From contig CAYZCY010000007.1 in assembly GCA_964477115.1 (NCBI GenBank), forward strand, positions 1 to 51,656: a stretch of DNA of 51,656 nucleotides, written 5' to 3'. The stretch's first letter is position 1; each line of letters starts with the position of its first letter. Shown here piece after piece: positions 1 through 7,870 of the stretch. This stretch comes from RGIG3135 sp964477115. GTDB lineage: Bacteria > Actinomycetota > Coriobacteriia > Coriobacteriales > Eggerthellaceae. Below the pieces are notes generated by a model that was not told the DNA's origin, did not search any database, and saw only the letters and a program-made list of their open reading frames with translations. The position numbers and the translations under genes were made by a program.

Positions 1-13
1 AAGTATGCTACCA

Positions 14-42
14 AAGTAGCTCATGCGCGGCAATGATATAAT
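14..42 (+). promoter_or_regulatory. Promoter of the first gene (extended -10)
   Basis: TATAAT lies at 37-42 and is preceded by TGA, giving an extended -10 (TGn). The -35 position (about 14-19) is poor. The start codon at 76 follows AGGAG at 65-69. Inferred from consensus only. Confidence 0.6.
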
Positions 43-75
43 CTCATAAGTTCATCAAACCTTCAGGAGTTCATA

Positions 76-846
76 ATGCCTTCTCGAAACAACGGCTTAC
101 CTGGCGAAGATCAGTCAGTGGTTTACCCCGATGGGAGCGCTCTTCTCAGGCCTCTCGACCCACCTAGGTCCCTCAAGACAAAAATGCTCGTGCCGGTAGT
201 TGCCGCTTGCCTCATCGGCGGTGCCGTGTTCTTCGGCTACGCAAACGCCGTTATCGGCGAGCCGCAGCGCCAGCAGGAAGCCCTCGAGGCAAACATTACG
301 CGTGAGGTGGCACTTGATCTTCCTGCAATCGCTCCCTTTCTGTCCATGAGCGATCAGGACATCATGAGCTCGCTGCAGTCCTCAGGCTACACGCTGTACG
401 AGAAGACGCCTATAGGAAGCAACGACAAAGGCGGCTTCGAGGTGATCAAGCTACCGTCCGACGTGAGCCTCGAGCAAGCTGGTCTCATGTACGTCACGGG
501 CATCGACAATCTCGACCCAAGCGATGCCGGCCTTCTTCTGCACGGCTCTTGGACCTTGTCGGTTGACAGGTCCGCCGGTGTCAACATTCGCGTACGTTAT
601 GCGGATTTCAGCTCGCAGACCATTGACGCTGTCATTCAAAACGCAAAAGCCGCGCAGGGTCTCGCCGATGTGCAGGCCGAGGAAGCCGGCGTCGACGATT
701 CAGGCAACACCTATCAGACTGGCACAGTTGAATCCGACGGCGAAAGCTACACTTGGCGCGTTTCGGTTTGCCCACTTTCGGACATCTACTCCGTGTCGGG
801 ACTGCCCGATAACTCTTACTACGTAGGCATTCGATACCTTAAGTAA
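76..846 (+). CDS. Membrane-anchored hypothetical protein
   Basis: A 256-residue protein that I do not recognise. A short, basic, cytoplasmic N-terminus (about 37 residues) is followed by one hydrophobic helix at about 38-58. The remaining ~195 residues are soluble and probably extracytoplasmic. There is no lipobox and no clear cleavage site, so it is likely a type II single-pass membrane protein. The acidic, Ser/Asp/Tyr-rich C-terminal half has a single Cys near residue 234. The start is supported by AGGAG seven bases before the ATG. It is monocistronic, with its own promoter and a strong terminator, and is the only plus-strand gene in the first 19 kb. Function unknown. Confidence 0.8.
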   Translation: MPSRNNGLPGEDQSVVYPDGSALLRPLDPPRSLKTKMLVPVVAACLIGGAVFFGYANAVIGEPQRQQEALEANITREVALDLPAIAPFLSMSDQDIMSSLQSSGYTLYEKTPIGSNDKGGFEVIKLPSDVSLEQAGLMYVTGIDNLDPSDAGLLLHGSWTLSVDRSAGVNIRVRYADFSSQTIDAVIQNAKAAQGLADVQAEEAGVDDSGNTYQTGTVESDGESYTWRVSVCPLSDIYSVSGLPDNSYYVGIRYLK

Positions 847-867
847 ACCGCAAAGATCATTGGCTAC

Positions 868-900
868 AAGAGAGAGGCACGCGTCTCTCTCTTTATTTTG
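868..900 (+). terminator. Rho-independent terminator
   Basis: A nine-base-pair stem (868-876 with 885-893) encloses an eight-base loop and is followed by TTTATTTT on the plus strand. It lies 22 bases after the stop of the membrane protein gene. Confidence 0.85.
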
Positions 901-920
901 CCCTCGTACGACCCATAGAA

Positions 921-948
921 ATAAAAAACCTCGCTGATGAGCGAGGTT
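921..948 (-). terminator. Terminator of the tRNA array
   Basis: AACCTCGC at 927-934 pairs with GCGAGGTT at 941-948. Read on the minus strand the stem is followed by TTTTTTAT. It lies 11 bases beyond the 3' end of the last tRNA. Confidence 0.85.
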
Positions 949-958
949 GAAAATTTAG

Positions 959-1034
<76 letters not shown>

Positions 1035-1065
1035 ATATTCACTTATCAAATGCCCCTCAAGGAGT

Positions 1066-1139
1066 TGGAGGCGACGCCCGGATTCGAACCGGGGGTGAAG
1101 GCTTTGCAGGCCTCTGCCTTACCACTTGGCCACGTCGCC
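1066..1139 (-). tRNA. tRNA-Cys (GCA)
   Basis: 74 bases with acceptor stem GGCGACG, anticodon loop CTGCAAA (anticodon GCA) and T-arm GGTTCGAATCC. The discriminator is U, normal for tRNA-Cys, and CCA is encoded. It lies between the two identical tRNA-Gly genes. Confidence 0.97.
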
Positions 1140-1201
1140 ACCTGGGCGTCTTTGCCATTAAAAGGCCGGTCTTTCTTACGATTGACCGGCCGTCATGGCG
1201 A

Positions 1202-1277
<76 letters not shown>

Positions 1278-1291
1278 AAATCTGAAATACA

Positions 1292-1366
1292 TGGTGGGCG
1301 TTACAAGATTTGAACTTGTGGCCCCTACCGTGTCAAGGTAGTGCTCTCCCCCTGAGCTAAACGCCC
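1292..1366 (-). tRNA. tRNA-Val (GAC)
   Basis: 75 bases with acceptor stem GGGCGTT, anticodon loop TTGACAC (anticodon GAC), T arm with GTTCAAATC and an encoded CCA. It is the first tRNA of the array, about 43 bases downstream of a strong promoter. Confidence 0.97.
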
Positions 1367-1408
1367 GTGTATTTCACGAACGACGCGTTTCCGCGTCAGC
1401 AAGGATAT

Positions 1409-1436
1409 ATGATACCAGAACCACATTTTGTGTCAA
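1409..1436 (-). promoter_or_regulatory. Promoter of the Val-Gly-Cys-Gly tRNA array
   Basis: On the minus strand, a perfect -35 TTGACA (1431-1436) is separated by 16 bases from the -10 TATCAT (1409-1414). It lies between the HAD hydrolase stop and tRNA-Val. No other promoter is evident between the four tRNAs. Confidence 0.8.
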
Positions 1437-1534
1437 AGCATTTTTTTGACTTTTTTCAAAAGATTCTGCCATCCTGGGAGAGTCGATGCTCAAGCGAAAT
1501 ATCAATCTACTCCCACGCTACGCAAACGACAATC

Positions 1535-2236
1535 CTATTCCAATATGGCAATTTCCACGATTTGCTCCAAAGAGCTCACCCTGTCGTATTCGCAGTCGGC
1601 ATACAGGCCCTTGCGGTCTATGATGACCGGCCTGACGCCAACCGCTGAAGCTGCGCCATCCGCCTCGGGCAAATCGCCCACATGCACAGCCTCAAACGCT
1701 TGCACGCCCATTTCGTCCAAAGCCAGCTGGAATATTGCCGGATCCGGCTTGCGACACCCTCTTGCGGCCGAGGCAAGCACAAGATCGAAGTACTCGTCTA
1801 GGCCAAGCTTGCGCACAAGCCCTTCAAGGCTGGCATCCCAGTTTGAAACGATGCCCAAACGACAACCCGCCTCTTTAAGGGCGCGTAAGCAAGGCAGAAC
1901 ATCGTCATACAAGGCCCAACTGTCCGCCTCCAGATAGCGACCGTACATTTCATCGCTTAAGCCCCGGGCATCATATGCTAAGCCCGCACGATGAGCAAGC
2001 AGGGTGTACATGTCCTTCCAGATCTGAACCGATCGGTCATGAGAGCACCAGAAGTCGCCATCGCGAGCATATTCCCTCTCGTAGTACTCGTCGACTTCGT
2101 ACATGGACCCATCAACGAGATCTTCGTCAACTAGATGCCCTCTGTCTCGAGCAACCAACTTGAACATCTCACCCACCGAAGGAGAAGGGTGAATGAGCGT
2201 CGACCCAACGTCAAAGAAAACCGCCTTGTACAGCAT
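1535..2236 (-). CDS. HAD-superfamily hydrolase (subfamily IA)
   Basis: A 233-residue HAD phosphatase-type hydrolase. Motif I is FFDVGSTL, with nucleophile Asp9; the usual second Asp is replaced by Gly-Ser, as in some HDHD3/YjjG-like members. Motif II is SNWDAS, the motif III Lys lies in CRKPDP, and motif IV is HVGDLPEAD. A helical cap of about 70 residues follows motif I. The start is preceded by AGAAGGAA. The gene is last in the corrinoid methyltransferase operon, 62 bases after a URO-D methyltransferase gene, and no terminator is visible between them. The substrate is unknown. Co-transcription is likely, but a link to methyl transfer is only inferred. Confidence 0.88.
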   Translation of the reverse strand: MLYKAVFFDVGSTLIHPSPSVGEMFKLVARDRGHLVDEDLVDGSMYEVDEYYEREYARDGDFWCSHDRSVQIWKDMYTLLAHRAGLAYDARGLSDEMYGRYLEADSWALYDDVLPCLRALKEAGCRLGIVSNWDASLEGLVRKLGLDEYFDLVLASAARGCRKPDPAIFQLALDEMGVQAFEAVHVGDLPEADGAASAVGVRPVIIDRKGLYADCEYDRVSSLEQIVEIAILE

Positions 2237-2298
2237 CCGCGTTCCTTCTCATTCCTATTCAAAACCCGCAGCCACAAAGTGAGAGCAGACTGGAGAAT

Positions 2299-3456
2299 CT
2301 AATACGTACCCACCTCATCCAAAACCTTCATTGCATGGAAATAAGTCTCACAAGACACCTCAGGGGGAATGCTGTGATCGGAATGATAGATATAGCCTCC
2401 GCCTTCCATAGCAACGGGAATCTTCTCCCGCAGCTCAGCCTCAATAGCGTCTGAGCCCATCTTGAAGCTTTGCTCGGATATGTTCCCGCAGAAGGTAAGC
2501 TTATCTCCAAAACGCGGCTTGAGATCAACGAGGCTCATTCCGGTGTTGGCCTGAAGCGCCTGGATCACGTCGAGGCCAGCTTCTATCAGTTTCGGCAGGA
2601 AAGGCTCCACGAAACCGCAACTATGCATGATGAAGTAAATGCCCTGCGAATGCAGGTAATCTCCCAGCTTCTTATGGCAGGGGAAGAGAAGCTCCTCATA
2701 CACCTGAGGAGAAAACAAGGTTGTATGCGTACCGCCCATGTCTTCGGCAAACCAAACAGCATCGGGCTTGCAGCCCAAGCTGATCATGTGATCAACCGTA
2801 GCGATGGTAAGATCGGTGATGCGCTCAAACATCTCGCCCATCATTTCGGGCTCGGCGATAAGATCCATCAGACTGTCTTCATATCCGTGATGACGCCATG
2901 CGCATTCCCACGGACCGTAGACGTTTGCGGTAATGAACTTACCCAGCTTGCGATACTCATCGAATATCTTCACGAAGTCGTCCCAAGAAGGGTATTCCTT
3001 CGTATGGAGGTAATAGGTCTCGCTGTCAGCGCGGGCGGTGTCTTCCGCGTTAAAGACAAGCCGATCCTTATACTCCTCCCAATCGTCCTCATCCTCGATC
3101 ATGTGGGATAAGAAATGCATCGAAGAAGCACGGCCCTTGAACTTCTGGGCGGTGTAGCCGCAGCGATCCGCAACCGTGATCTTCTCGCCGTCGTCTGCAA
3201 CCAAGCCCGTAGGAAAGCGCATGGAAACGTCGAGGTAAAGGGGCACCATGTCAAAATCAAAGTACTGCCACACGGGAGCACCGATAGGCTTCTGTTCTCC
3301 GTCGAGATCCAAGTAAATCCGATCGGGAAGATCCAATCCTTCTTCCTGCCAACGAACAAGAGTATCCTCCCAGAAGGCGTCGAAACGGGGTACTCTGTCA
3401 AGAGGCTTGCGCTCGATCGCCGCAATCACACGCTCGCGGCCCGTCATTACCGTCAT
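2299..3456 (-). CDS. URO-D-family corrinoid methyltransferase, probable substrate-side (MT1-like) demethylase
   Basis: A 385-residue TIM-barrel protein of the uroporphyrinogen decarboxylase superfamily, in the branch used for methyl transfer to and from corrinoid proteins rather than haem synthesis. It carries the zinc-ligand type motif HSC (His278, Cys280). Where MtaA-type enzymes have a C-terminal SGC, it has YHSDHSIPP at about 357-365, so the third ligand may be His361. FAEDMGG lies near 237-243. The same features occur in URO-D-family O-demethylases of acetogens. AGGAT seven bases before the ATG supports the start. It is fifth in the operon, 30 bases after the second URO-D gene. I infer that it demethylates an unknown methyl donor onto the corrinoid protein encoded upstream. 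Confidence 0.85.
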   Translation of the reverse strand: MTVMTGRERVIAAIERKPLDRVPRFDAFWEDTLVRWQEEGLDLPDRIYLDLDGEQKPIGAPVWQYFDFDMVPLYLDVSMRFPTGLVADDGEKITVADRCGYTAQKFKGRASSMHFLSHMIEDEDDWEEYKDRLVFNAEDTARADSETYYLHTKEYPSWDDFVKIFDEYRKLGKFITANVYGPWECAWRHHGYEDSLMDLIAEPEMMGEMFERITDLTIATVDHMISLGCKPDAVWFAEDMGGTHTTLFSPQVYEELLFPCHKKLGDYLHSQGIYFIMHSCGFVEPFLPKLIEAGLDVIQALQANTGMSLVDLKPRFGDKLTFCGNISEQSFKMGSDAIEAELREKIPVAMEGGGYIYHSDHSIPPEVSCETYFHAMKVLDEVGTY

Positions 3457-3486
3457 CTGTTGATCCTTTCGCTCAATGCAGGTTTA

Positions 3487-4482
3487 CTAACCCCGCGCTG
3501 CCTCAAAGAAAGCGTCGATGTTTTCCCAAGGGGTATCGAAGGGGATGTCGCATCCGCTTGAAAGCATGAAGTTCTTCCACATACCGCAGCTTGCGCGCAA
3601 ATCATGAACCGCGTTGCGAATCGAATCGGGCGTACCCGCACGCAGCTGGGAGGCAGGGCTGATATTGCCCATCACAAGAACGTCCTCGGGTGCAGCAGAG
3701 AGCATATCGGCTAAGCTTGCGGCGTCTCCGAAATGGTAGGCCATTGCACCAATGGAAAATATCCCCTCCGTCATAAGGTGAACCCTGTCACCACAGTTGT
3801 GATAGAAGACGGCGAAGGTATCGCATTGGACCGCGTCAACTATCCGCTTGACATAGGAATGGGAGAATTCCTGCGCCATCGCAGGAGAAAGCAGACCAGC
3901 CAAGGGCTCAGCTATGAACACGCCGTTCGCACCCGCTTCACGGTAGGCCTTGCAATACTCAATGAGAAAATCGCTCGCCTTCTTGAGAACCACGTGAACC
4001 ATGTCGGGTTCTTCATAACAGTAAATCATGGCCTCCGAGACGTCTAAAAGGCGTCCCGCAAGCGAGAAGGGACCGATAACGCCAGCCAGAAGGGGCTTGT
4101 CCTTCACCAATGCCGCAGCCTGGGAAACGGCCTCAATGTATATACCGGTTCGACTTGCTCCGACAGGCGGAATCTCGAGCTCCTCCGCCTCATCTTCATC
4201 GGATATCAAAGCGCCGATCACAGATGGAACCTCGTTATCCGAAAAGCGCACTTTAGCGCCAAAGGCCTCAGCTTCGACGGAAAGATCCATAAAACTCACC
4301 GCACAAGCCGCATCCAACCTGTCGGCGAGCAAGGCCAGACCCTGCGACTGAAGTTCACTCGAACGCACAAGGTCGGAAACCTTTGAGCCCATCAGCTGAA
4401 CGCAGGGGAAGGACAAGAGGGGCAGCGGCTTTTTTTCATCCGAGAGGATTTGCTCTGCCACCCAAGATCGCATATTGATCAT
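3487..4482 (-). CDS. URO-D-family methyltransferase, MtaA/CmuA-like
   Basis: A 331-residue member of the URO-D methyltransferase superfamily with the classical zinc site of MtaA-like enzymes: His228-x-Cys230 plus Cys311 in a SSGC motif near the C-terminus. MtaA proteins move methyl groups between a corrinoid protein and a thiol acceptor (coenzyme M in methanogens). CmuA uses the same fold in chloromethane degradation. The gene follows the activator gene by 13 bases, and its AGGTG ribosome site overlaps the activator stop codon. A second in-frame ATG lies three codons in. The acceptor in this organism is not indicated by the operon. A coenzyme M role is unlikely outside methanogens and CoM-using bacteria, so tetrahydrofolate or a thiol is possible. 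Confidence 0.85.
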   Translation of the reverse strand: MINMRSWVAEQILSDEKKPLPLLSFPCVQLMGSKVSDLVRSSELQSQGLALLADRLDAACAVSFMDLSVEAEAFGAKVRFSDNEVPSVIGALISDEDEAEELEIPPVGASRTGIYIEAVSQAAALVKDKPLLAGVIGPFSLAGRLLDVSEAMIYCYEEPDMVHVVLKKASDFLIEYCKAYREAGANGVFIAEPLAGLLSPAMAQEFSHSYVKRIVDAVQCDTFAVFYHNCGDRVHLMTEGIFSIGAMAYHFGDAASLADMLSAAPEDVLVMGNISPASQLRAGTPDSIRNAVHDLRASCGMWKNFMLSSGCDIPFDTPWENIDAFFEAARG

Positions 4483-4495
4483 GCGGGTAATTCAC

Positions 4496-6007
4496 CTACC
4501 GTTCATCATCGTCATCTAAAGGAAAGAGCATCTGCTCAATATAGCTCTCATTGAATTCAGGGTTCCCGCCAAGTTCAACGCAACGTGCCATAGACGCGTA
4601 AGCGGAAACGCGCGAGGGCTCCTCATGAGCAAGGAGCAGCTCTACAGCTCCCTCGAGCGCTGCGTTTCCGAGAGTCTTAAGGCTACCCGACGCCTGCGGA
4701 GGGAGCAAGCCGACCGCACAAGCCCGATCCAGCTTAAGACCGGACCCGAAACCGCCCGCCAAGAAGACTCGCGATATTTCGCCAGGTGCCGTCTGAGCAT
4801 GGTTAATCATGGTCTGCAAGCCGGCGGCAATAGCGGCTTTAGCCAACTGGAAGGATCTGATATCTTCCTGGGTGATCTCCACCCCTTCGCAAATCCTGAA
4901 GACTGAAGAACTCAACTTGCCAGAAGCGTCAATCAGACCAAGTTCAAGGCCAGCTGCTACAGCATCAACAAGACCAGAACCGCAAAGACCCTTAGGCTCG
5001 CTCTCCCCCACAACATGAAAAGCAAGCCGATCATCTGCAGCCCAGACAGAATCGACAGCGCCCTCGCCAAAGGAGCAGCCACACGATATCCCCACTCCCT
5101 CAAAGCAGGGACCGGCTGCGGCCGAGCAGACAAAGAGCCGACCTTCTTTCCACAGGGCCATCTCAGCATTGGTTCCCGCATCGATCAGAATCTGAGTATC
5201 ACAGCAGTCCATCAGCCCTGAGGAGAGAAGGGCGCACATGAAGTCAGCTCCCACGAAGGCGCTTGCGCAAGGAGGAAGATAGCAGGGCACACCCAGGATT
5301 TCGCATTCAAGGCCAAAGAGGCAATCCGCCTCAAACGGAGCCTTCGCCAGACTTGAAGGATCTTTGCCAGTAAGCAGATAGAGCATGGCGGTGTTTCCGG
5401 TAATCACCATGGAGCGAACCGCGTCAAAGCCCACACCCGCAACTAAGCAGGCTTTATCCAAGAGCTCACGCAGCTTAGCGAGAACCAAACGCTGCAAAAC
5501 CGGGCCGTTTCCCTCTAGGGCGGCGCCAATGCGGCCCATCAGGTCATAGGCAAAGCTTCTTTGGGGATTCAAGGTTTTCACCTTGCAGATGATTTCCCCG
5601 GTTTCAAGATCGCACAGAGCAGCTTCGATCATGCTCGTACCCAAGTCGACGGCAAAACCATAGTTCGCCCCTCGATGCGCACGGCGACCATGCAGCGTGC
5701 AAGAAGCATCGCTTATCTCAATCGCACAGTTTTGCTCGGGCAAAACGCAAAGGGCATCCCCTAGCAGCCGGACCTGACAGCTTAGCCTTGAGGAAGCCTC
5801 TCGCTCGCAAGGGCTTGGCTCAGACACCTCTCCCTCAACGTGGATGCGGCATAAGCCGCAACGACCAAGCCCACCACAGGGATGATCATGCACCACCGCA
5901 TGATCATTCAGCAGGCCTTGCAAGGCAGCAGGCGGAGTAAAACCAAGTCTTCGAATCCTTCCGCCCTGCACCAAATCTAGCGTGCATTCTGAAACCCCGG
6001 CCATCAT
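4496..6007 (-). CDS. RACo-type corrinoid reductive activator (2Fe-2S plus ASKHA ATPase)
   Basis: A 503-residue reductive activator of corrinoid proteins. These enzymes use ATP hydrolysis to push an electron onto Co(II) and restore the active Co(I) state. The N-terminal ~90 residues form a plant-type 2Fe-2S ferredoxin with Cys44, Cys50, Cys53 and Cys77. The rest is an ASKHA/DUF4445-like domain with phosphate loops around AVDLGTS and IDAGTNAEMAL and a late LAGGFGSG loop. The gene overlaps the DUF2284 gene by one base (TAATG), with GAGG just upstream. It is shorter than the ~640-residue acetogen RACo because the linker between the two parts is short. Its presence argues that the neighbouring corrinoid protein really cycles through Co(I). 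Confidence 0.9.
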   Translation of the reverse strand: MMAGVSECTLDLVQGGRIRRLGFTPPAALQGLLNDHAVVHDHPCGGLGRCGLCRIHVEGEVSEPSPCEREASSRLSCQVRLLGDALCVLPEQNCAIEISDASCTLHGRRAHRGANYGFAVDLGTSMIEAALCDLETGEIICKVKTLNPQRSFAYDLMGRIGAALEGNGPVLQRLVLAKLRELLDKACLVAGVGFDAVRSMVITGNTAMLYLLTGKDPSSLAKAPFEADCLFGLECEILGVPCYLPPCASAFVGADFMCALLSSGLMDCCDTQILIDAGTNAEMALWKEGRLFVCSAAAGPCFEGVGISCGCSFGEGAVDSVWAADDRLAFHVVGESEPKGLCGSGLVDAVAAGLELGLIDASGKLSSSVFRICEGVEITQEDIRSFQLAKAAIAAGLQTMINHAQTAPGEISRVFLAGGFGSGLKLDRACAVGLLPPQASGSLKTLGNAALEGAVELLLAHEEPSRVSAYASMARCVELGGNPEFNESYIEQMLFPLDDDDER

Positions 6008-6549
6008 TAAGACCTCAACAGGTAGGCGCCAAAGTACGTGACAGTATTGGGGCCGGCGTTGTAACGCATTCGGGTCGCAGCTGTGGTTTGGTACACGTCA
6101 ACGCAAAATCCTTCAAGCGAAGGGAGGGCGCGTCTCGGATTTCGGCAGGCTTCGTCATCAAGTTTTGCGCAACTTTCGCAAAGGTGGCAACCACCGCAGC
6201 TCAAATGCAGGTGACCCCGAGGAAAACGGCCCTCAAGCGCTTGATCGATGCGCTGGCTCAGTTGCGCATGATTTCGAGCAGCGGCTTGCATACCTTCTAT
6301 ATCAAAACTGTCCTCAAGAGCGTGAACAGACTGATACCAGAGCGCAAGATCGTAGGACTTCAGCTCTTTGATAGCTGTTTCAGCAGAAGGAAGATGAGGC
6401 GGACAGACCCAGCAGGCATCGAACTTTCCGCAGGTGTTAGCTTCGCATAGATCCCGAAACGCAGGATTAAGCTCAAGTGATGAGCAAGGGATCACAAGAG
6501 CATCATGCGCGCCGACCGAAACGGCAATATTTCGCAATTCCCCATTCAC
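6007..6549 (-). CDS. DUF2284-family cysteine-rich metal-binding protein
   Basis: A 180-residue protein of the DUF2284 family (annotated in databases as predicted metal-binding). It has 11 cysteines in two clusters: Cys35, 40, 46 and 49 (ending CWVCPPHLP), and Cys118, 121, 124, 127 and 135 with Cys149. The second cluster is a ferredoxin-like CxxCxxCxxC run and suggests an Fe-S cluster. The start is GTG, four bases after the corrinoid protein stop, with no convincing ribosome site, so translation is probably coupled. The family often sits beside corrinoid methyltransferase genes, but its biochemical role is not established. An electron carrier to the activator, or a corrinoid protein partner, are possibilities. 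Confidence 0.85.
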   Translation of the reverse strand: MNGELRNIAVSVGAHDALVIPCSSLELNPAFRDLCEANTCGKFDACWVCPPHLPSAETAIKELKSYDLALWYQSVHALEDSFDIEGMQAAARNHAQLSQRIDQALEGRFPRGHLHLSCGGCHLCESCAKLDDEACRNPRRALPSLEGFCVDVYQTTAATRMRYNAGPNTVTYFGAYLLRS

Positions 6550-6552
6550 GGA

Positions 6553-7194
6553 TTAAGCGCAATAGGTGACCGCCATATCAGCTGCCGTCGAAGCATCAGC
6601 CGCATAGGAATCCGCATTGATCTTACGAGCGAAGTCCTCCGTCACAGGAGCTCCGCCAACGATGACATGCACCTGCTCGCGAACGCCAGCCTCCTGAAGC
6701 GCCCAAATGACCTCTTCCATCACGGGCATCGTGGTAGTGAGCAGAGCCGACATGGCTACGACCTGACACGACTGATTTACAACGGCATCAACAAAGAGCT
6801 CGGAAGGTACATCGGTGCCGAGATCGACCACCTCGAGGCCTTTGCTCTCCATCATCATGATAACGAGGTTCTTTCCAATGTCATGAAGATCGCCCTTGAC
6901 TGTACCAACGCATACCTTACCCTTAGCGCTCACGCCATCCTCAGACAAGGCATCCTTGAGCAGAGCTGAACCATGCTTCATGGCGCGGGCTGCCACCAAA
7001 ACTTCGGGGACGAAAATCTCGTTGTTCTTAAACTTCTCTCCGACAACGCTCATGCCTGACATGAGGCCCTCTTCAAGAACGGTTCTCGCCGGAATACCCT
7101 CATCGAGAGCCTGCTGAACCAGCTGCTTGACTAGCTTTGTCTTTCCAAGCTGAATTTGACTTGAAATCTCATCAAGTATCATTTCTCGCCCCAT
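6553..7194 (-). CDS. Corrinoid (B12-binding) methyl-carrier protein, MtaC/MtbC-like
   Basis: A 213-residue corrinoid protein. Residues 1-85 form the helical B12-binding cap domain. Residues ~93-213 form the Rossmann B12 domain with DLHDIG (Asp102, His104, Gly107), whose His gives the lower axial cobalt ligand in this family, and SALLTTTM further on. It carries the methyl group between the substrate-side and acceptor-side methyltransferases. It is the first gene of the operon. The annotated ATG lacks a ribosome site, whereas an in-frame ATG at 7182 has GGGGCGAG just upstream and starts at the usual family N-terminus, so the real protein may be four residues shorter. The promoter upstream is not clear. 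Confidence 0.93.
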   Translation of the reverse strand: MGREMILDEISSQIQLGKTKLVKQLVQQALDEGIPARTVLEEGLMSGMSVVGEKFKNNEIFVPEVLVAARAMKHGSALLKDALSEDGVSAKGKVCVGTVKGDLHDIGKNLVIMMMESKGLEVVDLGTDVPSELFVDAVVNQSCQVVAMSALLTTTMPVMEEVIWALQEAGVREQVHVIVGGAPVTEDFARKINADSYAADASTAADMAVTYCA

Positions 7195-7250
7195 CGATCG
7201 TCGTATCTGCGGAAAGAGTCTAGCACAAGAAGCAAAGAGGGAAGGAATAC

Positions 7251-7275
7251 AAAAAGAGCCGCCGTTAGGCGACTC
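7251..7275 (-). terminator. Terminator after tRNA-Leu
   Basis: An eight-pair stem (7256-7263 with 7268-7275, one G-U pair) has loop GTTA. On the minus strand it is followed by TTTTTGTATT. It separates tRNA-Leu from the corrinoid operon, which therefore needs its own promoter within 7195-7250. Only weak matches are visible there. Confidence 0.8.
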
Positions 7276-7287
7276 TCATTTGTTTTA

Positions 7288-7374
7288 TGGTGTCGGAGGC
7301 GGGATTTGAACCCGCACACCTGTAATAGGCACTAGCACCTCAAGCTAGCGTGTCTGCCGTTCCACCACTCCGAC
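7288..7374 (-). tRNA. tRNA-Leu (GAG)
   Basis: 87 bases with a long variable arm typical of leucine tRNA. The acceptor stem begins GTCGGAG, the anticodon loop TTGAGGT carries GAG, the T arm has GGTTCAAATCC, the discriminator is A and CCA is encoded. It has its own promoter and terminator. Confidence 0.97.
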
Positions 7375-7395
7375 ATGCTTTTTGCAGCGACGATT

Positions 7396-7423
7396 AGTAT
7401 ACTGCAATCAAAAATTAGCGCAA
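7396..7423 (-). promoter_or_regulatory. Promoter of tRNA-Leu
   Basis: On the minus strand, -35 TTGCGC (7418-7423), a 16-base spacer and -10 TATACT (7396-7401), about 21 bases upstream of the tRNA 5' end. Confidence 0.75.
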
Positions 7424-7440
7424 GGGGTAATTTGAAAAAA

Positions 7441-7692
7441 TTATCCGATGGTGCCGTGAGGATAAATGATCATCAGAACGATGAGAGAAATGCCGAACAC
7501 GATTGCGCAGGCAATGGTGATGCGATCAAGGTTCTTCTCGACGATGCTGGTGCCCGTCTGGTTGGAATACATGGAGCTTGCGATCATTTCATTAATGCCA
7601 GTACCCTTGCCAGAGTGAAGCATGATGAAAACGATGAGACCGATGCCGGAGGCAATCAGCAGAATGAGCATGAGAATAAGCAGAAAATTCAA
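7441..7692 (-). CDS. secG: Preprotein translocase subunit SecG
   Basis: An 83-residue two-helix membrane protein of the Sec translocon. The helices lie at about 3-25 and 58-77, joined by a cytoplasmic loop with the characteristic LHSGKGTG motif. It assists SecYEG-mediated protein export. The start is TTG (7690-7692) with an AGAAGAAGA stretch upstream. A later ATG at 7671 would remove half of the first helix, so TTG is preferred. It lies downstream of the glycolytic operon but has its own strong promoter. The gap-pgk-tpi-secG association is common in Gram-positive genomes. Confidence 0.93.
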   Translation of the reverse strand: MNFLLILMLILLIASGIGLIVFIMLHSGKGTGINEMIASSMYSNQTGTSIVEKNLDRITIACAIVFGISLIVLMIIYPHGTIG

Positions 7693-7743
7693 TTCGATCT
7701 TCTTCTTTCAATATTGAATGGTCTAGCAATACACAAGTTATAT

Positions 7744-7772
7744 ATTATATCGATCATTCCTATTGTTCGCAA
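7744..7772 (-). promoter_or_regulatory. Promoter of secG
   Basis: On the minus strand, -35 TTGCGA (7767-7772), exactly 17 bases, then a perfect -10 TATAAT (7744-7749). The predicted transcript starts about 45 bases before the TTG start codon. Confidence 0.8.
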
Positions 7773-7870
7773 GGGAGATAAAGCCCTTTTCGGGAGTATC
7801 GACGCCGTATCGGCACCACCAAAGAAGCGCTGGGGGTCGGCAGATATAGTCCGTTCTTGCCAGAGACTGT

